64,000 bases of DNA from assembly GCA_003450815.1 (NCBI GenBank), contig DMES01000077.1, positions 135,456 through 199,455 of the forward strand. Direction: 5' to 3'. Within the stretch, counting starts at the first letter, position 1; every line of letters begins with the position of its first letter. Origin of the DNA: Elusimicrobiota bacterium (GTDB taxonomy: Bacteria; Elusimicrobiota; Elusimicrobia; Elusimicrobiales; UBA9959). Shown here piece by piece: positions 56,255-64,000 of the stretch. Position numbers and translations under genes: made by a program. The notes under the pieces are model-generated. The model was not told the origin of the DNA and did not search any database. It saw only the letters and a program-made list of their open reading frames with translations.

Positions 56255-57571
56255 ATGCAGACAGGCAGTAAAAAGTTAACGCCAATTCTGATCAAAGCGG
56301 CATTAGGTGTCGCTATTTTCGGCCTGGCCTTCCCCATTTACGGCATACCCATGGGGACATTTAAACTGACATTGTTCAGGGCGGGTAACTTTTGGCTCCT
56401 TTTCGCGGCGCTGCTCTATGGCATACGATGGAGGAACACAAACTCCAGGAAGGTCCTTTTGTTGTTCAGCGTTTTCGCGATCATACGGGCCCACAGCCTT
56501 TTGGTGCTTGCCGCGGAAAAAAGCGGCGGAATTCAGCAGATCGTATGGTTCATGGAAGGCATTTGTTTTCTATTGGTCATCAATTCGCTTTCGGGGCAAT
56601 TTGATGATTTTTATGAGGTTTTTTTACGGACGCTGTTCTTTATAGGCGGCATATCGGTCGCTATTATGGTAGTGCAAGAAGTGATGCTGTTTTTTGGCGA
56701 AAAATGGCTGATCCCCCTTTCCACTTCCCGGTTTGGAATAGAGGAAACCCACAGGGCCTGGTCATACCCGTTTTACGGCGGCCAGATATTGGGAGCTTTT
56801 TATGAGCCCAATATGGCGGGCAGTATGTGCGCGTTTTTTATTGCGGTTTTTTTGCCCTGCGCTTTGCAGTATTCTAATGTTTTGCGGGTTAGCCGCTATT
56901 TGGTCATGTTGGCGATAGTCGTCACGATAGGGGCGCTGATAGGCACCGGGTCACGGCAGGGAGTTGTGGCCGTGTCGCTTGTTACCATTTTAACTGCCGT
57001 AAAAAGCAGGGGCACGAAGAAATTGTTGTCTGCTTCCATTGTAGCGGGGCTTTTCTTAACTCTATTTTTATTCGTAAAATCACGCGATACCTTGGGCCTG
57101 GATATTTTACCGGAAACGGTTTTTGATAGGACCGTAAAAGGCATGGAATCCGATAAGCCGACCGGCGGGAGGCTGGAATACAGTTTGCAAACCCTTGAGA
57201 ACATAAAACTGAAGCACCTGCTGTTTGGCGTCGGAGAGGGTATGGGCGTGCATGTGGCGCATAATGCCTATGTGATAGTGCTGGAGGAAGACGGGCTTGT
57301 GGGCCTGGTGTGCCTGCTCTGGCTAAGCGTTTTTTTTGTTTACAAGACCACTCGCTACCTTTCTAAGAAATATTGCTATGGCGATATGCCGTTAAATATT
57401 TCCTCCGCAGGGGTGGTTCTTGTGTGGATAGTGCTTATTTTTATAAATTGGGCGCAGCTTAACGTCAGTATCTCGTATCTTTACCTGGCTATTCCTTTGA
57501 TGAATTTTACTTATGCTCAAAAAAATCAAAATTGCTTACGATTGCCGGCACCTTCAAAAGCCCAATCTTGA
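56255..57571 (+). CDS. O-antigen ligase/polymerase-like membrane protein (Wzy/WaaL)
   Basis: A 438-residue membrane protein with about ten or more hydrophobic helices. The family signs are GTGSRQGVVAVSLV and the late periplasmic loop with LFGVGEGMGVHVAHNAYVIVLEEDGLVGL, where the histidine and nearby residues match the Wzy_C/ligase pattern. It may polymerise repeat units or join the glycan to a lipid. No Wzx flippase is seen in this window. The following gene starts inside this one (59-base overlap), an unusual degree of coupling. Start ATG 56255. Confidence 0.83.
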   Translation: MQTGSKKLTPILIKAALGVAIFGLAFPIYGIPMGTFKLTLFRAGNFWLLFAALLYGIRWRNTNSRKVLLLFSVFAIIRAHSLLVLAAEKSGGIQQIVWFMEGICFLLVINSLSGQFDDFYEVFLRTLFFIGGISVAIMVVQEVMLFFGEKWLIPLSTSRFGIEETHRAWSYPFYGGQILGAFYEPNMAGSMCAFFIAVFLPCALQYSNVLRVSRYLVMLAIVVTIGALIGTGSRQGVVAVSLVTILTAVKSRGTKKLLSASIVAGLFLTLFLFVKSRDTLGLDILPETVFDRTVKGMESDKPTGGRLEYSLQTLENIKLKHLLFGVGEGMGVHVAHNAYVIVLEEDGLVGLVCLLWLSVFFVYKTTRYLSKKYCYGDMPLNISSAGVVLVWIVLIFINWAQLNVSISYLYLAIPLMNFTYAQKNQNCLRLPAPSKAQS

Positions 57572-58685
57572 CGATGGCGCAAGCCGGTATTCTTTCGAGT
57601 TGCTGAACGCGATAGCGGCATATGGTACGTTGCTGGAGCTGTTCTTTCTTGGTTATAAGGATGATTTGGCGGGAACCAAGCTGGGTGAGCTTGCCGCAAA
57701 AAAAGGCGAGTTTGTCGGCGTTTTTAAAAGACGCGGTCCTACCATGCTTAATTATTCTTTGACTCAGGCCATGTTCCCCCGGGTCCTGCGCGCAAAAGGG
57801 GTTGATCTGTTCCATGCGCTTTTCCAGACAGAAGTGCTGGCGCTTACTGAGGTCCCTCAAATAGCAACTGTTCACGATCCCGGCCCATATTACAGTTACA
57901 GTGACGAGGTGCGCGGTAAAATAGAAGAAGCCGCGGGAATATGCGTAAAAAACCGGTTTCAGGACAGGCTGCGGTTTAAATTTATTAAAAAAGCCGAAGC
58001 GGTTCTGGCGGATTCGGAATTTACAAGAAAGCGCCTTGTTGAGCTTGACTTCGCACGACCGGAGAAGATTACAGTGGTATATCCGGGGCTGGCGCCATGC
58101 GCAGAGCAGGTAACTGCCGGCGAGGATATTTTTGTCCGCTACGGAATTGCCAGGCCATACGTGTTTATGGTCGGGCGCATTCAGCCCTATAAAAATATCT
58201 TGGGCGCGATAAAGGCCTTTAAAATTTTAACGGACCGGGGTTTGTTTGATGGCATGCTGGTGGCGGCGGGTACGGCAAAAGGCGCCGATGGGAAAAACTA
58301 TCTTGATCAATGTTTAAAGCAGGCGGAAATTTACGGGTTAGCCGGCAAGGTCCGCTTCCTCGGTTATGTGCCGGATTCACATTTGCAGACGTTTTACAGC
58401 AAAGCCGCCGTATTTTTGCAGGCGTCATTTCTTGAGGGGTTCGGTTTTCCGCCGCTTGAGGCGGCCAGAGCCGGCACGCCTGTAGTGGTATCGGAAATAT
58501 GCAGTTTACCCGAGATAATACCGCAGGCCGTCAAAGTGTCGCCTTTTTCTCCGGAGGATATAGCCGGGGGCATGAGCGCAGCGTTAAAATCCGTCCGCTG
58601 TGAAAAAGCGAAATGGCCTGATTGGGCACAAACGGCAAAAAAGGTCGTGGAAATCTACCGCGCTGTTGAAAATAGAAGCAAATAA
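57513..58685 (+). CDS. Family 4 (GT-B) glycosyltransferase
   Basis: A 390-residue GT4 enzyme. The N-terminal half has KIAYDCRHLQKPNLDDGASRY and LADSEFTRKRLVEL. The C-terminal nucleotide-sugar-binding half has FMVGRIQPYKNILGAIKAF, VRFLGYVPDSHLQTFYSKA and ASFLEGFGFPPLEAARAGTPVV, with the family EGFGFPPLE motif. It begins inside the 3' end of the O-antigen ligase-like gene. The stop is 1 base before the GT9-like gene, so the genes form a tight unit. The sugar is unknown. Confidence 0.92.
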   Translation: MLKKIKIAYDCRHLQKPNLDDGASRYSFELLNAIAAYGTLLELFFLGYKDDLAGTKLGELAAKKGEFVGVFKRRGPTMLNYSLTQAMFPRVLRAKGVDLFHALFQTEVLALTEVPQIATVHDPGPYYSYSDEVRGKIEEAAGICVKNRFQDRLRFKFIKKAEAVLADSEFTRKRLVELDFARPEKITVVYPGLAPCAEQVTAGEDIFVRYGIARPYVFMVGRIQPYKNILGAIKAFKILTDRGLFDGMLVAAGTAKGADGKNYLDQCLKQAEIYGLAGKVRFLGYVPDSHLQTFYSKAAVFLQASFLEGFGFPPLEAARAGTPVVVSEICSLPEIIPQAVKVSPFSPEDIAGGMSAALKSVRCEKAKWPDWAQTAKKVVEIYRAVENRSK

Positions 58686-58686
58686 A

Positions 58687-59847
58687 ATGAGAATTCTTAT
58701 TGTTTCGATGCAGGGCATAGGGAATACCGCGCTTTTACTGCCTGTGATCCGTAAAATAGCGGTCAGAGACAAGTGTGAACTGGACATTGCGGTTTCAAAT
58801 AACGGTTCAGCCCATATTTTATTGAATAATCCTGACATCCGGCGCATTTATGTCTGGGATGAAAAGAAAAACGGCCTGCATAATCTGCTCCGGCTCAGAA
58901 AAGAATTAAAGCCGAATAAATATGACGCGGTATATTCGGCCTTTCCCAACTGGAGCCGGGAAAACGCGGTGGCTCTTATCGCCGCTTCGGGAAAAAAGAC
59001 GGGTTATGCGGGCGATAAAAAATACCTGTCGGACAGGATCATCTGCGGGGCCGTCGGGATAAACCGCAAGCGTCCGGAAAAACAGCATGACATGCTGAGC
59101 AATTTAAACCTGTTCGAATTCGGTTCCGGGCCTGTCGAGATATCGGGCCCGTTGTTTTACTATTCGGCACAGGAAGCCGGTTTCAATGAAAACCTGGCAA
59201 AAAAGTATTTAAGCGGTGAGGATTCTCCGATTATCGGTCTGCATCCGGGCAGTAAAGCGCTTGAGAAGCGATGGGCCGGGAAAAAATTCGGCGAATTGGC
59301 GGTTAAAATATCGGAAAAATACGGGCGGGTTAAATTTCTGATATTCGGAAGCGCAGGGGAAAAAGAGGAAATGGACATTGTCCGCGAGGCGATCCGGGAT
59401 AAAGCCCAGTCGCTGGCCGAGCTAAGCTTGCGGCAAGCCGCCTGGTTTATCGGCAAATGCGATATTTTGATCGGAAATGATTCCGCTCCGGTCCATCTTG
59501 CGGCATTGCAGGGCATTCCCGCAGTAGCCATTACAGGGCCGGCAGATTATCTGAGAACGTCTCCGGTAGGCGGAAAAAGCGTGGTGATAAGAAAAGATCT
59601 GGCATGCTCGCCGTGCTATGGCAGGGTATATAATATAAGAAAAGAATGCGCGCATGACCTGAAATGCATTAATGATATCTCCTCGGATGAAGTGTTCGGA
59701 GTTGCGGATAAATGCCTGGAGGCTATAATTGCGGACAGCGCGGGGTTTGATTGCGCTAAAATAAAATGGGATACTCTTAAGGTGCGCCGTGAGGACCTTT
59801 TTTCGGGCGCGGTCGCTTTAAACTTGGAGGCAAAACCGGAATCATGA
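58687..59847 (+). CDS. Family 9 (heptosyltransferase-like) glycosyltransferase
   Basis: A 386-residue GT9 enzyme, the family of LPS heptosyltransferases. Motifs are LIVSMQGIGNTALLLPVI at the N-terminus, GLHPGSKALEKRWAGKKFGELA in the ADP-sugar-binding half, and IGNDSAPVHLAALQGIPAVAI, with TGPADYLRTSP near the end. The C-terminal cysteine group (ACSPCYGRVYNIRKEC) is common in this family. The ATG at 58687 follows the previous stop by one base. It may act on an LPS-core-like acceptor or on the glycan itself. Confidence 0.9.
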   Translation: MRILIVSMQGIGNTALLLPVIRKIAVRDKCELDIAVSNNGSAHILLNNPDIRRIYVWDEKKNGLHNLLRLRKELKPNKYDAVYSAFPNWSRENAVALIAASGKKTGYAGDKKYLSDRIICGAVGINRKRPEKQHDMLSNLNLFEFGSGPVEISGPLFYYSAQEAGFNENLAKKYLSGEDSPIIGLHPGSKALEKRWAGKKFGELAVKISEKYGRVKFLIFGSAGEKEEMDIVREAIRDKAQSLAELSLRQAAWFIGKCDILIGNDSAPVHLAALQGIPAVAITGPADYLRTSPVGGKSVVIRKDLACSPCYGRVYNIRKECAHDLKCINDISSDEVFGVADKCLEAIIADSAGFDCAKIKWDTLKVRREDLFSGAVALNLEAKPES

Positions 59848-60158
59848 AAAAGATATTGGCGCATCTGCTGCGGTTTTTCCCCAGGGCAATTGAACTTTAT
59901 AAGCGCGGATTCAGCCTGCGCGGCGTGTTCATGTTTATGTTTAACCGGTACAATTTCCGGTTTGCACGCCTGCCGTATTCGCCGGTTAAAACCCCGGAAA
60001 ATATTTTGTTGGAAACCCGGAACGATTTTGCGGCAGATACACATGGTGGGATGGTGAAAATTGACGGTAATGATATCTTTAACACCGGGAACGGCCTTTT
60101 TGCGCCAAAAACAAATTGCAAAATTCTCGTACACACAGTAAAATTGGATATTTGGTAA
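59844..60158 (+). CDS. Small orphan protein, function unknown
   Basis: A 104-residue basic protein that I do not recognise. It starts as an ATGA overlap with the GT9 gene, which supports translation. It has an N-terminal helix rich in Lys/Arg and Phe (HLLRFFPRAIELYKRGFS), then NRYNFRFARLPYSPVK, FAADTHGGMVKIDGNDIF and a short end at VKLDIW. Such a short length with a glycine-rich middle suggests a truncated enzyme, or a small accessory protein. The spacer after it is 46 bases of AT-rich sequence. No clear homologue comes to mind. Confidence 0.5.
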   Translation: MKKILAHLLRFFPRAIELYKRGFSLRGVFMFMFNRYNFRFARLPYSPVKTPENILLETRNDFAADTHGGMVKIDGNDIFNTGNGLFAPKTNCKILVHTVKLDIW

Positions 60159-60204
60159 AACGCTAAAAAGTGATGCCGGAAATTTAATAAAAGCTGTAAA
60201 TGGC

Positions 60205-61086
60205 ATGAAAAATTCAAATGATCATAATCCGCAGGTTCTTAATCTGCCCGATTATTCCGGTTTCTTCGGATACTTGGGCCATGCGTATAAACCTTATGTG
60301 AGCGAATTTTATGAGGGAGAAGATAAGGCGATTTTTAAATATCACTATTCTTCGCTGACGCATGCCAAGAGGTTTTATTCTATCCTGAAATATTTTAACT
60401 TGTATTTTCCAGACCAGGGTTCAAAGGTTGTGGATATAGGCGGCTATCCCGGAACCATGCTTAAGCTGCTTGGGAAATACAGCAACAGACAATTGACCTT
60501 ATATCAGTGCGGTCTTTTTAGCGATCCAAGCTTTTTAAGCGAGATGGAATTGTATGGCATTGCTACGCTGGCTCCTGTGGATATTGATCCGCCTCCATAT
60601 TATCAGAAGGAGCTGGAAGAAAAGCATAATTTTACTGTCAAGCTGGCTGATGACGCAGTGGATTTTGTAATTGCCACTGAGATAATAGAGCACCTGGTTT
60701 ATCCTTTACATTTTCTGGCTGAAGCAAGGCGGATCCTTAAGCCGGGCGGACGTATTCTTATTACTACGCCCAATGTGGCAAAAAGCTCCGCCTGGATAAG
60801 AACTCTGCTTGGAAAATCAAATCTGGATCCGCTTAAGCAGACGCAGGTATATATGCATGGCAATTGGCGCGGGCATGTGCGGTTATATTCCAGAGAAGAG
60901 TTGGTTTCTTTGCTGCTGGGCAACAAATTCAGAATATTGGAAGCAAAAGCTGTAAATAACGGTGAGCATTGGAAAACAAATGTCAGCCTGCTAAGAAAAA
61001 TTGACTTCGCAATAAGGTCTGTTATTGAATTTGTTCTGCCTTGGACAAAACCGGGATTGCTGATTGTGGCTGAAAAAACCCTATAA
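60205..61086 (+). CDS. Class I SAM-dependent methyltransferase
   Basis: A 293-residue methyltransferase. Motif I reads VVDIGGYPGTMLKLLGKY (near residue 74), an unusual GGYPG variant of the GxGxG loop. It is followed by VDFVIATEIIEHLVYPLHFL, LKPGGRILITTPNVAKSSAW and a C-terminal NNGEHWKTNVSLLRKI. The N-terminal 70 residues (GFFGYLGHAYKPYVSEFYEGEDK) are typical of sugar or lipid methyltransferases in glycan loci. It lies 19 bases before the next glycosyltransferase. Substrate unknown. Confidence 0.8.
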   Translation: MKNSNDHNPQVLNLPDYSGFFGYLGHAYKPYVSEFYEGEDKAIFKYHYSSLTHAKRFYSILKYFNLYFPDQGSKVVDIGGYPGTMLKLLGKYSNRQLTLYQCGLFSDPSFLSEMELYGIATLAPVDIDPPPYYQKELEEKHNFTVKLADDAVDFVIATEIIEHLVYPLHFLAEARRILKPGGRILITTPNVAKSSAWIRTLLGKSNLDPLKQTQVYMHGNWRGHVRLYSREELVSLLLGNKFRILEAKAVNNGEHWKTNVSLLRKIDFAIRSVIEFVLPWTKPGLLIVAEKTL

Positions 61087-61105
61087 TTATTAAAAATACA
61101 ATTTT

Positions 61106-62125
61106 GTGCCGAATTCATCCAAAGTTTCAATAATAATTCCCTGCCGGAATGAGGTGGAACATATCGCCGCCTGTTTGGAGGCCGTACTGGCTTTCGATTT
61201 TCCGAAAGAGTTTTTGGAAGTGCTCCTTGTTGACGGCATGAGCACAGATTCAACACGCGGGATAATTACAGGTTTTCAAAAAACCCATCCTTTTATAAAA
61301 CTGCTGGATAATCCGGCAAAAATTGTGCCGGCGGCGATGAATATCGGCATAAAAAACGCGATCGGAAAGTTTATCGTCCGCCTTGACGCGCACTCTGAAT
61401 ATCCGCGTACCTATGTAAAGGACTGTCTGGCTTTGTTGGAAAAAACAGGAGCGGCAAATGCTGGCGGCAGGTTCGTGACCATTCCCAACGGTACCGGCCC
61501 CTGGGCTCTGCCTGTGGCGGAGGTTACAGCGCATCGGTTTGGCGTTGGAACGGGAGCTTTCCGGGTGGGAACAAAGCCGGGTTTTGTGGATACTGTGCCG
61601 TTCGGTACATTCCGCAGGGAAATTTTTGACGAAATAGGGCTTTTTGACGAACGAATGACCCGAAATCAGGATAATGAATTGAATGCCAGAATTCACAGAC
61701 ATGGTTACAAAATAGCTTTTGATCCCGCCATCGAAATTTATTATAAAAACCAGGCTACATTGACAGGGCTTGTACGGCAAGGATTTTTTACCGGCATGTG
61801 GAATGTTTATACTCTTAAACTGTACCCCTATACCTTCCAGTGGCGCAGATTTATACCGGCGGTATTCGCGGCTTACCTGATTTCATTGCCGCTCGTATTT
61901 GCGCTGACCGCCTGGGGAAAGTTTTATCTTCTGCCGGCGGCGCTGTATGCGATCATAAACCTGTCTATAGCGCTGACCAGACGCCGGAGTTTGCCTGTTA
62001 AAACGCGGATAGCTATAACATTTTTAAGCTATCATTTAGCGTATGGTTCAGGCACACTGCTCGGAATAACAAATATTCTAACCGGGCGGTGGAAAAACTA
62101 TCTGGGCAAACCGCTGAAAAATTGA
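61106..62125 (+). CDS. Family 2 glycosyltransferase, ExoA-like
   Basis: A 339-residue GT2 enzyme with a membrane end. Motifs are SIIIPCRNEVEHIAACLEAVL, VLLVDGMSTDSTRGII, VRLDAHSEYPRTYV and VDTVPFGTFRREIFDEIGL. The last is seen in ExoA-type enzymes of succinoglycan synthesis. The catalytic-base region is FDERMTRNQDNELNARI. Two C-terminal helices (about residues 248-285) anchor it. The start is a GTG at 61106, because no closer ATG fits the family start. Confidence 0.88.
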   Translation: MPNSSKVSIIIPCRNEVEHIAACLEAVLAFDFPKEFLEVLLVDGMSTDSTRGIITGFQKTHPFIKLLDNPAKIVPAAMNIGIKNAIGKFIVRLDAHSEYPRTYVKDCLALLEKTGAANAGGRFVTIPNGTGPWALPVAEVTAHRFGVGTGAFRVGTKPGFVDTVPFGTFRREIFDEIGLFDERMTRNQDNELNARIHRHGYKIAFDPAIEIYYKNQATLTGLVRQGFFTGMWNVYTLKLYPYTFQWRRFIPAVFAAYLISLPLVFALTAWGKFYLLPAALYAIINLSIALTRRRSLPVKTRIAITFLSYHLAYGSGTLLGITNILTGRWKNYLGKPLKN

Positions 62126-62151
62126 AGGGTTATAGTATCTGGAGAATATTT

Positions 62152-63294
62152 ATGGAAATACCTTTTCACAAAGCGCATATAACCGAAGATGAGATCAACG
62201 GCGTGGTGGCCGCCGTTAAGTCCGGCTGGCTTACAATGGGCCCCAAAACTATTGAGTTTGAAAAAAAATTTAATGATTACGTGTTTGCCGGTTCAAAAGT
62301 ATCTTCTGAAAACCGTTTCGCTATTTCTTTTAATTCCGCCACGGCCACCCTGCATCTTGCGCTTAAGGCTATAGGCGTAAAAAGCGGCGATGAGGTGATA
62401 ATACCCACGAACACTTTTGTGGCCACCGCAGAGGTCGTTACTTATTTTGGCGCCATTCCGGTACTCTGTGATGTGGAATATGACACACACAATATTGATG
62501 CTTCAAAAATTAATGCCTGCATAACCCCGAAAACAAAGGCTATTATCCCTGTGGATTATGGTGGCCAGCTGTGCGATATGGATGAGATTGTGGCTGTTGC
62601 CCGGGGCCACGGGATAAAAATTATTGAGGACGCCGCACACTGTCTGCCCTCATCATATAAAGGCCGCCGAGTCGGTACTATTGCAGATATCACATGTTTC
62701 AGCTTTTATGCCACCAAAACACTTGCCTGTGGCGAGGGAGGGATGGCTGTTACCACAAACTTCGACTATGCCAAAACAATGAAAATTAACCGCCTGCATG
62801 GCATAAGCCGGGACGCTTGGGACCGCTATACCGCCAAGGGGAACTGGTTTTATGAGGTTGTCGATAACGGAAACAAATACAATACTACCGATATACATTC
62901 CGCTCTGGGGCTTGCGCAACTTGCCAAGCTTGAAAAGATGTATGACATGCGTAAAAAAGTAGCGGATATTTATAATGCCGCTTTTGCCGGTTCTGCCGTA
63001 ATTATGCCAGTGATACGCTCAGACAGGGAGACTTCCTGGCATCTCTATGCGATTAAGGTTAATAACCGGGATGAATTGATGGCAAAACTAAAGGAAAGCG
63101 GGATTTCAACTTCTCTGCATTTTATTCCAGTTCACCGCCAGCCGTATTACGCAGCCAAATACGGGTATAAAAAAGAAGATTATCCGGTGTCTGAAAGAGT
63201 TTATTCCCAATCTGTATCGCTGCCCATCTATCCGGACATGACGGAGGAGCAAATCCGCTATGTGGCAGCCAAAGTGTTAGAGTATGCCAAATAG
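62152..63294 (+). CDS. DegT/DnrJ/EryC1 family sugar aminotransferase
   Basis: A 380-residue PLP aminotransferase. Motifs are FAISFNSATATLHLALK, KIIEDAAHCLPSSYKGR and FSFYATKTLACGEGGM with PLP Lys189. The ATG at 62152 has GGAG 7 bases upstream. It overlaps the PglC-like gene by 11 bases. In protein- and lipid-glycan systems such as Campylobacter pgl, an aminotransferase makes the amino sugar (UDP-4-amino or similar) used by the first transferase. That pairing is plausible here, since the two genes are coupled. Confidence 0.9.
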   Translation: MEIPFHKAHITEDEINGVVAAVKSGWLTMGPKTIEFEKKFNDYVFAGSKVSSENRFAISFNSATATLHLALKAIGVKSGDEVIIPTNTFVATAEVVTYFGAIPVLCDVEYDTHNIDASKINACITPKTKAIIPVDYGGQLCDMDEIVAVARGHGIKIIEDAAHCLPSSYKGRRVGTIADITCFSFYATKTLACGEGGMAVTTNFDYAKTMKINRLHGISRDAWDRYTAKGNWFYEVVDNGNKYNTTDIHSALGLAQLAKLEKMYDMRKKVADIYNAAFAGSAVIMPVIRSDRETSWHLYAIKVNNRDELMAKLKESGISTSLHFIPVHRQPYYAAKYGYKKEDYPVSERVYSQSVSLPIYPDMTEEQIRYVAAKVLEYAK

Positions 63295-63898
63295 TTTTTA
63301 CGCGCGTTCGGGCAAGCGGGTTTTTGATCTGATTGCCGTCGCTTGTGGTATTGTTTTTCTAAGCCCGCTTTTTGTTTTAGCGGCGCTTGCGGTTAAATTA
63401 GGCGGCCGGGGGCCGGTATTATTCAGTCACAGGCGCATAGGGCTGAATTTTAAGCCTTTTTTTACGCATAAATTCCGCACTATGACGGTTGATGCTGATA
63501 AACATGGCCCTGCCATTACCGCCGGCGGGGATGCCAGAATAACGCCCATGGGCCGGTTATTGAGAAAAACCAAACTGGATGAACTGCCCCAGCTTTTTAA
63601 TGTGCTTAAAGGCGAGATGAGTCTGGTTGGTCCCAGACCGGAAGTGGCGCAGTATGTGGAAATGTTTAAGGAAGACTATAAAACTGTGCTAAGCGTCCGT
63701 CCCGGAATAACCGATTATGCCGCGATAGAATATCGCGACGAAGTTGCTGTACTGGCGCAATATTCTGACCCCCAGGAAGCCTACGTACAAAAGCTCCTTC
63801 CCGCCAAGATTCTGCTTTATAAAAAGTATATAGCGGAGCAGTCCTTTCTGACAGATCTAAAAATCCTAGTAAGAACATTGATAAAACTGTTCAGTTAA
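63284..63898 (+). CDS. PglC-like initiating phosphoglycosyltransferase
   Basis: A 204-residue monotopic phosphoglycosyltransferase, of the minimal PglC size and without the extra helices of WcaJ or WbaP. It places the first sugar phosphate on undecaprenyl phosphate. A re-entrant hydrophobic helix spans about residues 10-38 (KRVFDLIAVACGIVFLSPLF). The catalytic Asp99-Glu100 lies in KLDELPQLFNVLKG, followed by MSLVGPRPEV. The C-terminal part has RPGITDYAAIEYRDE. It starts within the last codons of the aminotransferase gene. It would begin synthesis of the glycan encoded upstream. Bases 63899-64000 hold no gene. Confidence 0.92.
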   Translation: MPNSFYARSGKRVFDLIAVACGIVFLSPLFVLAALAVKLGGRGPVLFSHRRIGLNFKPFFTHKFRTMTVDADKHGPAITAGGDARITPMGRLLRKTKLDELPQLFNVLKGEMSLVGPRPEVAQYVEMFKEDYKTVLSVRPGITDYAAIEYRDEVAVLAQYSDPQEAYVQKLLPAKILLYKKYIAEQSFLTDLKILVRTLIKLFS

Positions 63899-64000
63899 CC
63901 CAACAGCGTCATAGCTTACCTGTTAAAGCGCGAATTGTCCGGCATAACACATATTTATGAGTGGTAGATGGTAAAATCAACGCATTGTTTGTATATCTTT

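Noticed and set aside
22235..63898. Prophage or integrative element
   Set aside because: No integrase, structural phage gene or attachment-site duplication is visible; the content is surface-glycan synthesis.

Overview
The window comes from the chromosome of a Gram-negative bacterium of moderate GC, around its replication genes. No rRNA, tRNA or CRISPR array is visible, so placement rests on gene content. An outer-membrane polysaccharide export system, a Gram-negative-type GyrB with the extra TOPRIM insert, a three-domain NifU and B12-binding radical SAM proteins in a surface-sugar locus suggest an uncultivated lineage such as Elusimicrobiota or Omnitrophota. That placement is a low-confidence inference.

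Region 1 (1-14.7 kb) is housekeeping. It holds a NadD fused to a YqeK-like HD domain (cut by the window edge), a DUF2064 protein, the TldE/TldD protease pair, then dnaA, dnaN, a DUF721/DciA-like gene, gyrB and gyrA. No recF lies between dnaN and gyrB. DnaA boxes flank dnaA on both sides, so the origin is probably here. GyrB is interrupted by a 434-residue HNH-type intein. A tandem-ACT protein faces gyrA across a bidirectional terminator.

Region 2 (14.7-22.2 kb) is mixed. It has a membrane protein, nifU-nifS, a HEPT/MNT toxin-antitoxin pair, a second MNT-like gene with a truncated partner, a full AlbA_2/ATPase/winged-helix protein with a poly-C tract, a decayed copy of that gene, and a methyltransferase. 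Three kinds of palindromic repeat lie in regions 1 and 2. One is a 46-bp unit whose hairpins show compensatory changes.

Region 3 (22.2-63.9 kb) is one long polysaccharide locus, all on the plus strand. It opens with export genes (Wzz-like, a seven-SLBB Wza-like protein, ABC permease and ATPase). An acidic-sugar cassette follows (HAD phosphatase, DegT aminotransferase, radical SAM/SPASM enzyme, SAF-less NeuB, SpsF-like cytidylyltransferase). Next come B12-radical SAM proteins, an MBOAT/SGNH acylation pair, and GDP-sugar genes including a DegT protein whose PLP lysine is replaced by His188, as in ColD-type 3-dehydratases. An AT-rich insert encodes WbqC, an ATP-grasp/HAD fusion and two tandem beta-propeller proteins. 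The end holds glycosyltransferases, an O-antigen ligase/polymerase-like protein, a final aminotransferase and a PglC-like initiating phosphoglycosyltransferase. Together the genes would start a glycan on a lipid carrier, extend and decorate it with unusual deoxy-, amino- and ulosonic sugars, and export it to the surface.

The least described parts are the ATP-grasp/HAD plus propeller block, the radical SAM ulosonic-acid cassette, and the covarying palindromic repeat.
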